From positions 272,001 through 336,000 of the forward strand of contig NC_012914.1 of assembly GCF_000023585.1 (NCBI RefSeq): a stretch of 64,000 bases of DNA, read 5' to 3'. Positions 44,182-53,114 of this stretch are shown piece by piece. The position numbers and the translations under genes are program-made. The DNA is from Paenibacillus sp. JDR-2. Its GTDB lineage: Bacteria > Bacillota > Bacilli > Paenibacillales > Paenibacillaceae. The first letter of the stretch is position 1. Each line of letters begins with the position of its first letter. The notes below the pieces were generated by a model that saw only the letters and a list, made by a program, of their open reading frames with translations, did not search any database and had not been told where the DNA came from.

Positions 44182-45027
44182 TTACCGCTTGCCAAGCTTC
44201 GGTTCGAAGCCAACGCGCAATATATCGCCTAGAATATTAAAGCTGAGCACCGTCAGCAGAATGAATAAACCCGGGAACAACGCAAGGTAAGGCGCTTGCG
44301 CGATATAGCCCTGCGCATTGTTAAGCATGCTTCCCCACGTCGCGTTTGGAGCCTGCACCCCGAATCCGAGGAAGCTGAGGGTTGATTCCATCATAATCGC
44401 GGAAGCCACGTTGTTCGTTGCGGCAACGATAATGACCGGAACAAGGCTCGGGAAAATATGACGGATAATAATGCCCAAGTGATTCTGACCGGAGGCTTTC
44501 GCATACAGCACGTACTCGCGCTCCAGAAGCGTCATTGTTTCGGCCCGTATGATACGGGACATGTTCATCCACATCAGAAGTCCGATAATAAAGACGATAC
44601 TGGTCAGGTTCGGCTTCAGGAAGACGCTTAGCAAAAGCATGAGCAGGAAGGTCGGAATCGACAAAATGACTTCCAGCAAACGCATCAGCAGGTTATCGAT
44701 CCAGCCGCCGAAGTAGCCGCTGACAACCCCAACGATCGTGCCGATCGTGGTTGCCAGAACCATGGCGGAGAAGCCGACCATCAGGGAGACGCGTCCGCCG
44801 TACAAGGCGCGGGCGAAGTAATCGCGGCCGTAGTCGTCGGTTCCGAACCAATGCGCGGAGCTAGGCGACTTCAGTCGCTGCAAGGCATCCAGTGCGTTGG
44901 GATCTTTGGGGGAGAGAAAAGCAAAGATCGCTCCCAGTATGAAAATAACGAGAATCGCGATTGCGACGATCCCCATTTTGCTTCGAACGAGCTCGAGGCC
45001 CGCATTTCGCCATTTGGTCCGATTCAT
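44182..45027 (-). CDS. oppC: Oligopeptide ABC transporter permease OppC
   Basis: A 281-residue permease with about six helices. The coupling loop EAA motif reads YAKASGQNHLGIIIRHIFPSL, with the G at its conserved position. N-terminal extracellular RxxWFGTDDYGRDYFAR motif is typical of OppC/DppC. GAGGTGAGCTC before the ATG at 45027 rejects the 23-codon extension. It starts 4 bp after the oppB stop. Confidence 0.93.
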   Translation of the reverse strand: MNRTKWRNAGLELVRSKMGIVAIAILVIFILGAIFAFLSPKDPNALDALQRLKSPSSAHWFGTDDYGRDYFARALYGGRVSLMVGFSAMVLATTIGTIVGVVSGYFGGWIDNLLMRLLEVILSIPTFLLMLLLSVFLKPNLTSIVFIIGLLMWMNMSRIIRAETMTLLEREYVLYAKASGQNHLGIIIRHIFPSLVPVIIVAATNNVASAIMMESTLSFLGFGVQAPNATWGSMLNNAQGYIAQAPYLALFPGLFILLTVLSFNILGDILRVGFEPKLGKR

Positions 45028-45031
45028 GAGC

Positions 45032-45982
45032 TCACCTCGTTGATTTGATTCTCGGATCGGCGAATCCGTATAAAATATCCGCAAGCAAGTTGCCAAGGAT
45101 CAGGAACAAGGCGGAGAACAGCGTAATGCCCATAATAACGGGATAATCCATCCCTTTGACGGCCGTCATGCCAAGCGAGCCGATGCCCGGCCAGGAAAAG
45201 ACGGTTTCCGTTACGATCGCGCCGGTAACCAGATCCGCCATGGACATGCCGAGCAGCGTAATAACCGGCAGCAGAACATGCTTCATGACGTGGCGGAACA
45301 GCACTTGCCGGCGCGATGCGCCAAAGGCGTATTGAATCTGAACATAATCTTCCTTAAGCTGACCGATCGTGCTGGAACGGATGTAACGCACATAGACGGA
45401 CAGGAAACCAAATGCCAGAACGGCGCATGGCAGAATACCGTGCTTAACGACGTCCCACGCGGAATGGACGCCAATCGTCCGCATGCCCATAATCGGAAGC
45501 CAGTGCAGTTCAATCGCAAATAAGTAGATAAGTAAAATAGCCAGGTAGAACAGGGGGACCGAAATGCCGACGTAAGAGATCAGATTAATGATCTTGTCCT
45601 GCCAGCGGTTACGATTCGCTCCGGCAGTAAGGCCAAGCGGAATGGCAATCAGGACGGACAGCGCGATGGCGCTAGCCATCAGTCCCGCGGTTGCAGGCAG
45701 ACGGTCAAGGATTTGATCCATCACCGGCTGGTGATTCACGAGCGAGTAACCAAGATTGCCTTGGAACAGCTCCTTGATCCACAGTAAATATTGAATATAT
45801 GCAGGCTTGTCCAGCCCGAGATTATGACGGATACGTTCAATATCCTCGGGATGCATGTTTGGCGTCACGAAGGATAGAACAGGGTCTCCAGGAGCCAGCT
45901 TGATTAAGGCAAAGCAGGCGATCGAGACGAAGAGCAAGAGCGGAATCGTCTGCAGTAAGCGTCTAGCGATGAGTTGTCTCAT
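45032..45982 (-). CDS. oppB: Oligopeptide ABC transporter permease OppB
   Basis: A 316-residue permease with about six helices. The N-terminus LLFVSIACFALIKLAPGDP is typical of OppB/DppB (A/P-G-D-P motif). The EAA loop reads QYAFGASRRQVLFRHVMKHVLLP. It forms the channel with OppC. The gene follows oppA after an 80-bp gap that holds a hairpin. Confidence 0.93.
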   Translation of the reverse strand: MRQLIARRLLQTIPLLLFVSIACFALIKLAPGDPVLSFVTPNMHPEDIERIRHNLGLDKPAYIQYLLWIKELFQGNLGYSLVNHQPVMDQILDRLPATAGLMASAIALSVLIAIPLGLTAGANRNRWQDKIINLISYVGISVPLFYLAILLIYLFAIELHWLPIMGMRTIGVHSAWDVVKHGILPCAVLAFGFLSVYVRYIRSSTIGQLKEDYVQIQYAFGASRRQVLFRHVMKHVLLPVITLLGMSMADLVTGAIVTETVFSWPGIGSLGMTAVKGMDYPVIMGITLFSALFLILGNLLADILYGFADPRIKSTR

Positions 45983-46006
45983 GCGATTGTCTCCTATGCT
46001 GTTTAC

Positions 46007-46044
46007 GGCAAAAAATAACTGGGAAGTCCCAGCTATTTTTTGCC
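46007..46044 (-). terminator. Hairpin between oppA and oppB, probable attenuator
   Basis: GGCAAAAAATA.CTGGGA-AG-TCCCAG.TATTTTTTGCC is an 18-bp-arm dyad with one mismatch and a T-run at the 3' end on the minus strand. In ABC operons such a hairpin commonly gives the binding protein at higher level than the permeases. Confidence 0.75.
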
Positions 46045-46062
46045 TATATCCATATTTAATTC

Positions 46063-47679
46063 TTACTTCATGTACAACTTGGACGGATCTTCGAAGATTA
46101 CGACCGGTTTCAGAACAGCTTCATTCAGGCCGCCGAAACGTTTGTCGATCGCAACGATTGTTTTTGTATAACCGACAGGGTAGATAGGCGCGTCATCCGC
46201 GATTGTTTTTTGCAGCTGTTGGTAAGCCTCGCCGCGTTTTGTTGCGTCAGCTTCGCCAGCGCCTTGCTCGAACAGCTTGTCTACTTCAGGATTGGAGTAG
46301 CGAGCGTAGTTGGAGTTCGAACCCGTTGTGTAAAGGATACGGTAAGCGTCCGGGTCATAGCCCATGATATAGCCTGCATAGGACAGCTCGTAGTCTTTCG
46401 ATTTCAGGTCAACAAACTTCTGACCGTACGCGGAAGCGTCCATGCTTTGCAGTTCAACCGTGATGCCAACGGCTTTCAGCTTTTGCTGAATGTACAGGGC
46501 AGCAGCTTCTTGCGCTTTATTGCCGCTCGATACGATGAAGCGGAGCTTCAGGTTGCTTTCGCCGGCGGAAGCCAGCAATTCTTTTGCTTTATTTACATCG
46601 TTGTCATAGGAAGTGACGTCATTCGTTTGGAACAGGCCATCCGGTGTTACGAACGATTTGGCAGGATCTGCATATTCGCTCGAACCATATACCGTCTGGA
46701 TCAGCTCATCGCGGCTCAGAGCGTAAGAGATCGCTTGGCGAACTTCTTTTTTCTTCAGGGCGCCAGTGTCGCTGTCTTCATTAAAGAGCAGGTAAGCCAG
46801 ACGGCCTTCGGAGTAAGCTTGAATATCGAAATTGCCCGTGCTTTCGATTGTGGATACGTCTTGCGGATCCAGGTATTTCACGTTGATTTCGCCGTTTTGC
46901 AGAGCCAGGTTAGCTGCATTGGCATCCTTCGCGATACGGTAAGTGATCGAATCCAGATGCGGCTTGCCGCCGAAGTAGTTATCGAAACGCTCAAGCGTTA
47001 CGTACTCGCCTGTTTTGTACTCTTTGAACTTGAATGCGCCGGAACCAACAGGCGTGTTATTTTTTGTGCTTTTCTCGATATTCGCTTCGCCTTCGAAAAT
47101 ATGCTTAGGAATAGGAGTCAATTGCACGAGAGTTGCTTCGAACGCCGGGTTTACTTGCGGCAGTTGGAATTCAACCGTAGTGTCGTCAACCTTAACCGCT
47201 TTGATCGGCTTGCCGCCCAGGATCAGGTTCTCGCGGAAGAAGCTGTTTTGCTTCTCGTCGAGAATCGTATCGAACGTGAAGACAACGTCGTCAGCTGTCA
47301 GTGGTTGACCGTCATGCCAAGTCAGGCCGCTTTTCAGCTTCAGTGTATAAGTCAGGTTGTCAGCCGAAGGCTCAAGGCTGTCAGCCAGGTAGAAGGTTTT
47401 CTTGCCGTTGTTCACTTGGAACAGTGGAGCGTAGAGAGCTTGGTCGATTGTCAGGCTGACACGGTCGCCTGCATAGATTGGGTTAAGAACAACGGGGTCG
47501 GCTTGTACACCCAGGATCAGGTTGCCGCCGTCCTTCGCTTGATCGGCTGCCGCCGTGTTCGAAGGCGATGCTTCGGAATTGTTGCCTGCAGTGTTGCCAC
47601 CATTGTTGTTGCCGCTGCAAGCACTAATCATTACTGCTAGAATAATGAGGGTAAGTAAAGCGGGAATGCTTTTGCGCAT
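46063..47679 (-). CDS. oppA: Oligopeptide-binding lipoprotein OppA
   Basis: A 538-residue SBP_bac_5 protein. The signal peptide ends in the lipobox MISAC (Cys at about 21), with a Gly/Asn-rich linker after it. The mature part holds the typical SAGxSxLTWHDGQPLTADDVVFTF, VEFQLPQ and PVGSGAFKF patterns. It binds peptides outside the membrane and delivers them to OppBC. GGAGGATGGAATC precedes the ATG. Its promoter is at 47723-47751. Confidence 0.95.
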   Translation of the reverse strand: MRKSIPALLTLIILAVMISACSGNNNGGNTAGNNSEASPSNTAAADQAKDGGNLILGVQADPVVLNPIYAGDRVSLTIDQALYAPLFQVNNGKKTFYLADSLEPSADNLTYTLKLKSGLTWHDGQPLTADDVVFTFDTILDEKQNSFFRENLILGGKPIKAVKVDDTTVEFQLPQVNPAFEATLVQLTPIPKHIFEGEANIEKSTKNNTPVGSGAFKFKEYKTGEYVTLERFDNYFGGKPHLDSITYRIAKDANAANLALQNGEINVKYLDPQDVSTIESTGNFDIQAYSEGRLAYLLFNEDSDTGALKKKEVRQAISYALSRDELIQTVYGSSEYADPAKSFVTPDGLFQTNDVTSYDNDVNKAKELLASAGESNLKLRFIVSSGNKAQEAAALYIQQKLKAVGITVELQSMDASAYGQKFVDLKSKDYELSYAGYIMGYDPDAYRILYTTGSNSNYARYSNPEVDKLFEQGAGEADATKRGEAYQQLQKTIADDAPIYPVGYTKTIVAIDKRFGGLNEAVLKPVVIFEDPSKLYMK

Positions 47680-47722
47680 GATTCCATCCTCCAGTTTTTT
47701 CTGTGGTGTTCTAATGTATTGT

Positions 47723-47751
47723 ATAATACATCGGATTACTCGGAATTACAA
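47723..47751 (-). promoter_or_regulatory. opp operon promoter
   Basis: On the minus strand TTGTAA (47746-47751) and TATTAT (47723-47728) have a 17-nt spacer. The -10 lies in a dyad (ATGTATT/AATACAT). The start site would be 30-40 nt before oppA. Confidence 0.6.
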
Positions 47752-47801
47752 TCTTTAAATTTCCACAACTGAAATTTTCAAAATCAAAAATTTTGTTTGG
47801 C

Positions 47802-47863
47802 AATAAATCCTTGCTTTAAGCGCGGTCGCTCACCGTGAAATAAGCTTCGGTAAAGGATTTATT
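47802..47863. repeat. Inverted repeat AATAAATCCTT with 40-nt interior
   Basis: AATAAATCCTT (47802-47812) is exactly complementary to AAGGATTTATT (47853-47863). It lies in the 417-bp divergent gap between oppA and the 48.1-kb lipoprotein. The interior holds a CGCGGTCGCTCACCG GC-rich part. A structured RNA or operator is possible. Beyond the opp promoter nothing else was found in the gap. Confidence 0.4.
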
Positions 47864-48096
47864 ATATTTCTCTCATTATGCTCCAAAAAGATAGAACTGT
47901 CGATGCAAGGAAGCCCCTGTTATGCCTGGATATGACAAGGTTTCCCTAATGTTGGGTGATGTTATTCATAAATTAATGTAACCTTTACAGCAGCGGAAAC
48001 GTTTGTAATAACGAGTAAAGCTTACGAAGTTAGAACTACTGCAAGTGACGGAACCAGCCACTCAACAAAGAGCAATTCCTTTTAGGAGGTATAAGT

Positions 48097-48972
48097 ATGA
48101 AGAACAAAAATATCACGACGAAATGGACGATCCTGCTGAGCAGTACGGTGCTGGCGGCGTGCCTATTATCGGCCTGCAACAACAATAACTCAAATTCGAA
48201 TGTGAATTCGTCGCCAAGTCCTACGGTATCGGCGTCGCCAACTCCGTCGGAATCGCCTAGTGCGGAAGCAAAACAAGGAAAAGGTGTATTTGTCGGCTTG
48301 GCCGACTCACATACGGTTGAGATCACAGTGGATGGCGAAGCGGCTGCCTATCAGCTGGGAGAAGGAACGGACAGTGCGGTGGCTGCTCTTAAAGAAGGCG
48401 ATAACGTAAGCTTCGAGTACACGGAAGCGGCTATCGAGGGCGATGCAACGGCTAAGCTGCTCACGATCACCAAGATTGAGAAAGCAGCCGGAGATACGCC
48501 AGCCGTCAACGAGCTTCCTGCAACAAAGGACTTTAAGTTCCAGCTGGAGGGCAATGAGGAGACCCGTACCGGTACGCTTGCCAAAGGCGACGGTTACGCG
48601 CTCTACATCTTCGAGCAATTTAAATTCGATGCGGCGGCTAATAAGCTGATCATGAATGTAGACAACGATTATTACATTGAGATCAGCAAGCTGCCGGAAG
48701 GGTTCAAGCTGGACGATGTGAAGGCGGATGCGGAGAAAGAGCTCAAATCCGTAGGCGATGTGCAATCGATCGATCAGAAGGATTCGAAATCGATGATTGG
48801 CGACGTTGATTTGATGCTCAAAGCGGCAAGCAATAAGCTGACGAAGGAAGTTATCGTGAAGACGGTGGACGGTACTAGCTTCCTGTTCAAAGTCAATCAA
48901 CCGGTAGGGGAGCCAACCGAAGGCTTTGGACCGCTCGCCTTTACTTCGATGGGTTCAATAGCAGCGCAATAG
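48097..48972 (+). CDS. Lipoprotein of unknown function
   Basis: A 291-residue lipoprotein. The signal peptide ends in the lipobox LLSAC (about residue 27), with an Asn/Ser/Pro-rich linker (about 28-60). Two soluble parts follow: a small OB-like strand region (KGVFVGLADSHTVEITVDGEAAAY, quoted in part) and a second domain (about 135-285) with many Lys/Glu/Asp. I do not recognise the fold. AGGAGGTATAAGT lies before the ATG. It is followed by a strong terminator. Confidence 0.75.
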   Translation: MKNKNITTKWTILLSSTVLAACLLSACNNNNSNSNVNSSPSPTVSASPTPSESPSAEAKQGKGVFVGLADSHTVEITVDGEAAAYQLGEGTDSAVAALKEGDNVSFEYTEAAIEGDATAKLLTITKIEKAAGDTPAVNELPATKDFKFQLEGNEETRTGTLAKGDGYALYIFEQFKFDAAANKLIMNVDNDYYIEISKLPEGFKLDDVKADAEKELKSVGDVQSIDQKDSKSMIGDVDLMLKAASNKLTKEVIVKTVDGTSFLFKVNQPVGEPTEGFGPLAFTSMGSIAAQ

Positions 48973-48986
48973 GGTAATAGAAGATG

Positions 48987-49031
48987 AACAGCCTCCGGGG
49001 AGCTTAGCGCTCTTCGGGGGCTGTTTTTTTC
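48987..49031 (+). terminator. Rho-independent terminator of the 48.1-kb lipoprotein
   Basis: AACAGCC...GGCTGTT with an inner GAGC/GCTC helix is followed by TTTTT. The 5' arm is nearly the same as that of the terminator at 56659. Confidence 0.9.
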
Positions 49032-49110
49032 TCTGTTGAGGAAGGAGAAGGGCGGTTGGCTGGTTCGATGTTGCGATGCCATGGCATGATAGCCAGGAAC
49101 ACGAGCTTCA

Positions 49111-49291
49111 TTGCACGAAATGCAGGATATAGGGCTTAATTGGCGGTTGCGGTTAAACTACATTGCACGGAGTGCAGTATATTTCGCTCATTTGGTCCAT
49201 TTGGTCTGTTCTGAGTGGGATATGCTGTATTCCGTGCAGCATAATACTGGCTACTGGGCTGGTGGCTGTCAATATGCTGCATATTGTGCAA
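49111..49291. repeat. Four copies of a 20-nt GCAC/GTGC palindromic word
   Basis: TTGCACGAAATGCAGGATAT (49111) and TTGCACGGAGTGCAGTATAT (49163) are on the plus strand. ATATGCTGTATTCCGTGCAG (49220) and ATATGCTGCATATTGTGCAA (49272) are the same word inverted. They lie about 50 bp apart in a non-coding region of 731 bp (48973-49703). Confidence 0.75.
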
Positions 49292-49342
49292 CTTAGCAGA
49301 GGGATGAACCCTAACATTTGCAGGTTTGGACTGGGAGAGCAG

Positions 49343-49536
49343 GCTATGCTGGATTCTAACCAATAAAAAAGCTCAAAAATAGTAGAATGCTTGACCCTAC
49401 CTTGGATCTCCGCCAACGTAACCGGCCTGTTTTATGCGGAAAAGCGCGATACACAGGTTTTTACTGTATCCAATCTAACGTAGGCGCTGAGCTGGAGCCT
49501 CTCTTAGCATTTACGCTGTACAAAATCCAACGTACC
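49343..49536. repeat. GCTATGTTGGATT-type words, part of a dispersed family
   Basis: GCTATGCTGGATT at 49343 and the inverted AATCTAACGTAGG at 49472 and AATCCAACGTACC at 49524 belong to the same family as four copies at 56723-56915. All lie in non-coding DNA. Nothing else is seen up to 49703. Confidence 0.7.
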
Positions 49537-49703
49537 GAGAAGCGTGTAAGAGGGAAGGACGCTAGGGGAGTGCATGCACATGGGATCTTGTGCGAGGAAA
49601 ACGTGAAGGTAGTGGAGGGGGCGCGAAAAGCGTGAGTGAGCGTGTATAGAAAAATAGCGGCCACGGAGTACAAGTCTCCTTGGTCGCTATCTGTTTGACG
49701 CCA

Positions 49704-51209
49704 TTAATGATTCTGCCGGAACTCGCTCGGCGAGATCTGGAAGTGCTTTTTGAACACGCTCGAGAAATAGGTCGAGTCTTCGAACCCGACGGTCTGGCAG
49801 ATCTCCGAGATCTTCATGTCCGTGTTGCGCAGCAGCACCTGCGCTTTCTGCAGCTTAAGCTTGTTGACGTAGCCGGTGAAGGTTTCGCCGGTTTCTTTTT
49901 TGAACAAAGTGCTCAGATAGCTTGGGTTCAAATGAATGTTCTCCGCCACCTGCTTGATCGACAGATCGCTGTCCAAATAATGCTCTTCGATATAATCAAT
50001 CGCCTGTTGAATGCTGTTCACATACGGATTGGCCTGCTGCTTCCAGCGGTCCAGCCGGGTCTCGAAGTCTTGGCAGGCTGCCTTGAACCAGCTCTTCAGC
50101 TCCATGCTTCCCGGAAGCTGGTCAATCGTCTGCAGCAGCGACTCGGCCGATTTGCCCTGATGGCTGAACAGTCCGAGCACCTCGGAAATCTGATCCAGCG
50201 CAAGGGAGTGATTGATCACCAGAAACTTGCCGTCCGTCAGCTGGAGGGAGCCGGCTTGCCCGCCAACCTTCTCGAAGTAGTCATGCAGAGCTTGAAGGTC
50301 CCCGGAGATAATGAGCGACATGATCTCGTTTTTCACCGCTTCGACGGCTTGATGCTTGCTTGACCGGTCCGCTGTCTGCGGAACCGTTGGCGCTAACACG
50401 CGCTGTTCATTATAGGAAGCATAGGCAGACATCAGCTGATCGACGTCCATACATGGGCCAAGCGGGATACTTTCGATAGCAATGCCTAAATATTCGCGTA
50501 CGGCAAGCTCCGCATGCTCTCGCCAGCAATCCGTCTTCAAGTCGGAGGATGCCGACAGAATAAACTGGTCTTCCTTCAGAATAAGCAGCTTGGCATCCGC
50601 CTCCTCGCTTAGCGCCAGCTCCTGGACGATGTTGTAGATGCCGTATTGAAGCACGTATAGATCGTCGGCACCGTAATTTTTACCCTCCGGAAAATAATCC
50701 GTAATCGTCACCAGCCACAGCTGGCAACCTTCGAACATGCGGAGGAAATGCGAGGTCAGCTCCTGATTCATCTGGTACTTGAGCAGAATCGAGCGGAGCA
50801 GATGCTCGCGCGTCGTCTGTTGATCCTTGCGTTTTGCCTGCAGCTTCTTGGAGGCGCTGCCTAGAATGCCTGAAATATCCTCATCCGAGCAGGGCTTGAG
50901 CAAGAAATCCATCGCTCCGTACCGGATGGCGGATTGCGCATATTGAAAATCCTGAAAGCCGGTAATGATGATAAACAACGTATCCATCCCATGCGAATGA
51001 ATGCGCTCCGCGAGCTCAATCCCGTTCATAACGGGCATGTGAATGTCCATCAGAATGAGATCGGGCTTCAGCTCCAGCGCCTTCTGCCAGCCTTCCTCAC
51101 CGGTCTCGGCTTCTCCGATGACGGTCCAATTCCTGCTCTGCGAGATCATAAACTTCAGCCCCTCACGGAAATTAGGCTGGTCCTCTACAATTAAGACGGT
51201 TCCCTTCAT
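49704..51209 (-). CDS. YesN-like AraC-type response regulator
   Basis: A 501-residue regulator. The receiver (1-120) has D10 and the phosphoacceptor D55 in LILMDIHMPVMNG. A middle region of about 250 residues follows, and the C-terminal AraC domain (about 395-498) has two helix-turn-helices (LSIKQVAENIHLNPSYLSTLFK and KISEICQTVGFEDSTYFSSVFKKHF, quoted in part). It overlaps the YesM-like kinase by 4 nt. Such pairs in Paenibacillus usually control sugar importers and glycosidases, here probably the divergent lplBCA-like genes. Confidence 0.93.
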   Translation of the reverse strand: MKGTVLIVEDQPNFREGLKFMISQSRNWTVIGEAETGEEGWQKALELKPDLILMDIHMPVMNGIELAERIHSHGMDTLFIIITGFQDFQYAQSAIRYGAMDFLLKPCSDEDISGILGSASKKLQAKRKDQQTTREHLLRSILLKYQMNQELTSHFLRMFEGCQLWLVTITDYFPEGKNYGADDLYVLQYGIYNIVQELALSEEADAKLLILKEDQFILSASSDLKTDCWREHAELAVREYLGIAIESIPLGPCMDVDQLMSAYASYNEQRVLAPTVPQTADRSSKHQAVEAVKNEIMSLIISGDLQALHDYFEKVGGQAGSLQLTDGKFLVINHSLALDQISEVLGLFSHQGKSAESLLQTIDQLPGSMELKSWFKAACQDFETRLDRWKQQANPYVNSIQQAIDYIEEHYLDSDLSIKQVAENIHLNPSYLSTLFKKETGETFTGYVNKLKLQKAQVLLRNTDMKISEICQTVGFEDSTYFSSVFKKHFQISPSEFRQNH

Positions 51210-52981
51210 ACGGAGTCCTCCTTGCTGATCGGTAAAATAAAGCTGACGGTTGTTCCGTCACCAGGCCTGCTGTCGAAATGCAGCCCGTATGGCGCGCCAT
51301 AGACGAGTTGGATTCTTCGTTCCACGTTATGAATGCCCAGATGATTGCCGTGAACATCGCGATCACCCGCCGCTAACTTAAGCAGCATCTCTGGCTTAAT
51401 CCCTTTGCCGTTATCCGTTACGTCCACTCTCAGATGCTCCTGCTCCTGATAAACGTGAATCCGCAGAAGCTTCTTGTCCGCTTTTGTCTTATCGGCAAAG
51501 GCATGGACAAAGACGTTCTCGACCGCCGGCTGGAGGAGCAGTCGCTGCATTTCCAAGCAGAGCAGATGCTCGTCCGTTTGGATATCCAGCTCGAGGTCGG
51601 GGTGGAAGAGGGACATCTGAATATTAATGTAGCTCTGCAGCTGCTCCAGCTCCTCGCGCAGCGTACTTGGCTGCTCGATCGGCTTCAAGGAGTATTGCAG
51701 GATTTTCGAGAGCGATTGGATGATGCCGGCCGTATCCTTGGCGTTCTGCAAATACAGCTTCCAGTAGATTTCGTTCAATATATTGTACAAGAAATGCGGA
51801 TTGAGCTGCGCCTGGATCGCCCTTAGCTCCGCTTCCTTCTCCCGCAGCTGCTTGAGCAGCACCTCGTCAACCAGCTTCTGAATGTTGTCGGCCATATCGT
51901 TAAACGACTCTCCTAGAAAAGCCAGCTCATCCTTGGAGCGAACCTCGACGCGGGCGTTCATCTGGCCCGACCGAAGCCGCCTCATCCCGGATACGAGATT
52001 CCCGAGCGGCCGAAGCAGCCTGGTGCTGGTGAGTGTCAGGAGCAGGCCGGCCAGCAGGATGCTGAACAGGCCGGATAGCGCAATGGTTTTCAAAATATCG
52101 GCGTTACGCTTGTCCAGAGCGCTTAGTCCCAATCCGCTGATCAGCTTGAAGATGCCGGAATCGGAGGTGTTTTTCACGAACAGATAATTGCCTTGGCCGG
52201 TAGACTGAACAATCGATGCCCGTTCTTCCTGGTCATGCTGCAGCGGAATGACTTCCGGTGAATCCTGCTCTTCGTCGGCGTTAACCTCCTGGCTTCGCTG
52301 GCTGAACAACAGACGATCCTTGCGGTCAAGCAAATAGACGATGCCGTCATCTTGTCCGATGTCGTCAATGACCTCGGAGAAAAAGCCTTCGTCCAGCACC
52401 AGTACCAGCGTACCGTACGTTTCCTGGTAGGTGCTCTTCATTTGGCGGGCGGCAATAATCATATAGCGGTAGCCGCTTGGGTCGGCCGAGCTGGCCAGCT
52501 TGAGCCGGAACCAGGTCAAGGCGCCGTTGGTGCCTTCCAGCTCCTGATTAATAATGCTGCGGGTAGGCTTCTCCAGCATGGAGACGGCGCCGTAATTCGC
52601 ATTGTAGTAGCTGTCGCCGCGCAGATTGTAGATGAACATCGCGCGAATATGGGGCGCATCAAGCTTCGCCTGCGAGACCATGTCGTACATGAGCTGCAGC
52701 TGCTCGACTTTATCTTCGTTATTTAAGGAGTTCGTCAAGATCTTCACGACGGTAGGGTGGAAGACGATAGACTGCGAGATCCGTTCAACCTCATGGATAT
52801 TCTGGTTGATCCGCTGAAGCGCCTGCTTGTTGTTTTGCAGGAACTGGCTGCGGATTTCCTCGCGGAACATGTTCTGATTGGACCGGTACACGATGATTCC
52901 GGTTATAGAGGAAGTTAGAATGACGATCAGCGACAGGCTGAGAATCAGCTTGACGACAAGACTTCGGGTATGAAACGGCAT
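51206..52981 (-). CDS. YesM-like sensor histidine kinase
   Basis: A 591-residue membrane kinase. One helix at about 10-30, an extracellular CACHE-like sensor (about 33-290), a second helix (about 300-325), a HAMP domain (about 325-375) and a His_kinase domain with QLNPHFLYNILN (phosphoacceptor His) are followed by HATPase with DNGKGI and GIHNVERR. The start at 52981 has AAGGAGG 11 nt upstream; the 55-codon upstream extension has no ribosome site and would cover the promoter of the divergent transporter. It probably senses a sugar or its binding protein. Confidence 0.92.
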   Translation of the reverse strand: MPFHTRSLVVKLILSLSLIVILTSSITGIIVYRSNQNMFREEIRSQFLQNNKQALQRINQNIHEVERISQSIVFHPTVVKILTNSLNNEDKVEQLQLMYDMVSQAKLDAPHIRAMFIYNLRGDSYYNANYGAVSMLEKPTRSIINQELEGTNGALTWFRLKLASSADPSGYRYMIIAARQMKSTYQETYGTLVLVLDEGFFSEVIDDIGQDDGIVYLLDRKDRLLFSQRSQEVNADEEQDSPEVIPLQHDQEERASIVQSTGQGNYLFVKNTSDSGIFKLISGLGLSALDKRNADILKTIALSGLFSILLAGLLLTLTSTRLLRPLGNLVSGMRRLRSGQMNARVEVRSKDELAFLGESFNDMADNIQKLVDEVLLKQLREKEAELRAIQAQLNPHFLYNILNEIYWKLYLQNAKDTAGIIQSLSKILQYSLKPIEQPSTLREELEQLQSYINIQMSLFHPDLELDIQTDEHLLCLEMQRLLLQPAVENVFVHAFADKTKADKKLLRIHVYQEQEHLRVDVTDNGKGIKPEMLLKLAAGDRDVHGNHLGIHNVERRIQLVYGAPYGLHFDSRPGDGTTVSFILPISKEDSV

Positions 52982-53052
52982 AACAAAGCCAGCCTCCTTA
53001 CAAGATCTAATTTTAGCTAAAGTTCCTCCAATTAAAATTAAAGAAGTACCCT

Positions 53053-53067
53053 TTGCAAACGGATACA
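53053..53067. promoter_or_regulatory. CcpA (cre) site before the lplBCA-like operon
   Basis: TTGCAAACGGATACA matches the cre consensus WTGNAANCGNWNNCW at every position. It lies 48 bp before the TTG start of the lplB-like gene, so catabolite repression of the operon is likely. Confidence 0.6.
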
Positions 53068-53114
53068 CTGGTAACAGGTCAAAGGTTAACAGTAACTTGA
53101 AAGGAGGGAATAGC

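Noticed and set aside
46210..47640. 476-residue frame antisense to oppA
   Set aside because: OppA is clearly the real gene (lipobox, SBP_bac_5 motifs); the antisense frame has no domain and no ribosome site.
47750..47800. CodY box upstream of oppA
   Set aside because: AAATTTTC-like stretches are present, but the best alignment with AATTTTCWGAAAATT has about five mismatches.
48030..48096. cre site near the lipoprotein start (GGAAACGTTTG at about 47990)
   Set aside because: Two of the fixed cre positions do not match; it may be a chance dyad.
49387..49635. Short protein-coding frames in the 49-kb non-coding region
   Set aside because: They overlap repeat words, lack ribosome sites, and are open on both strands.
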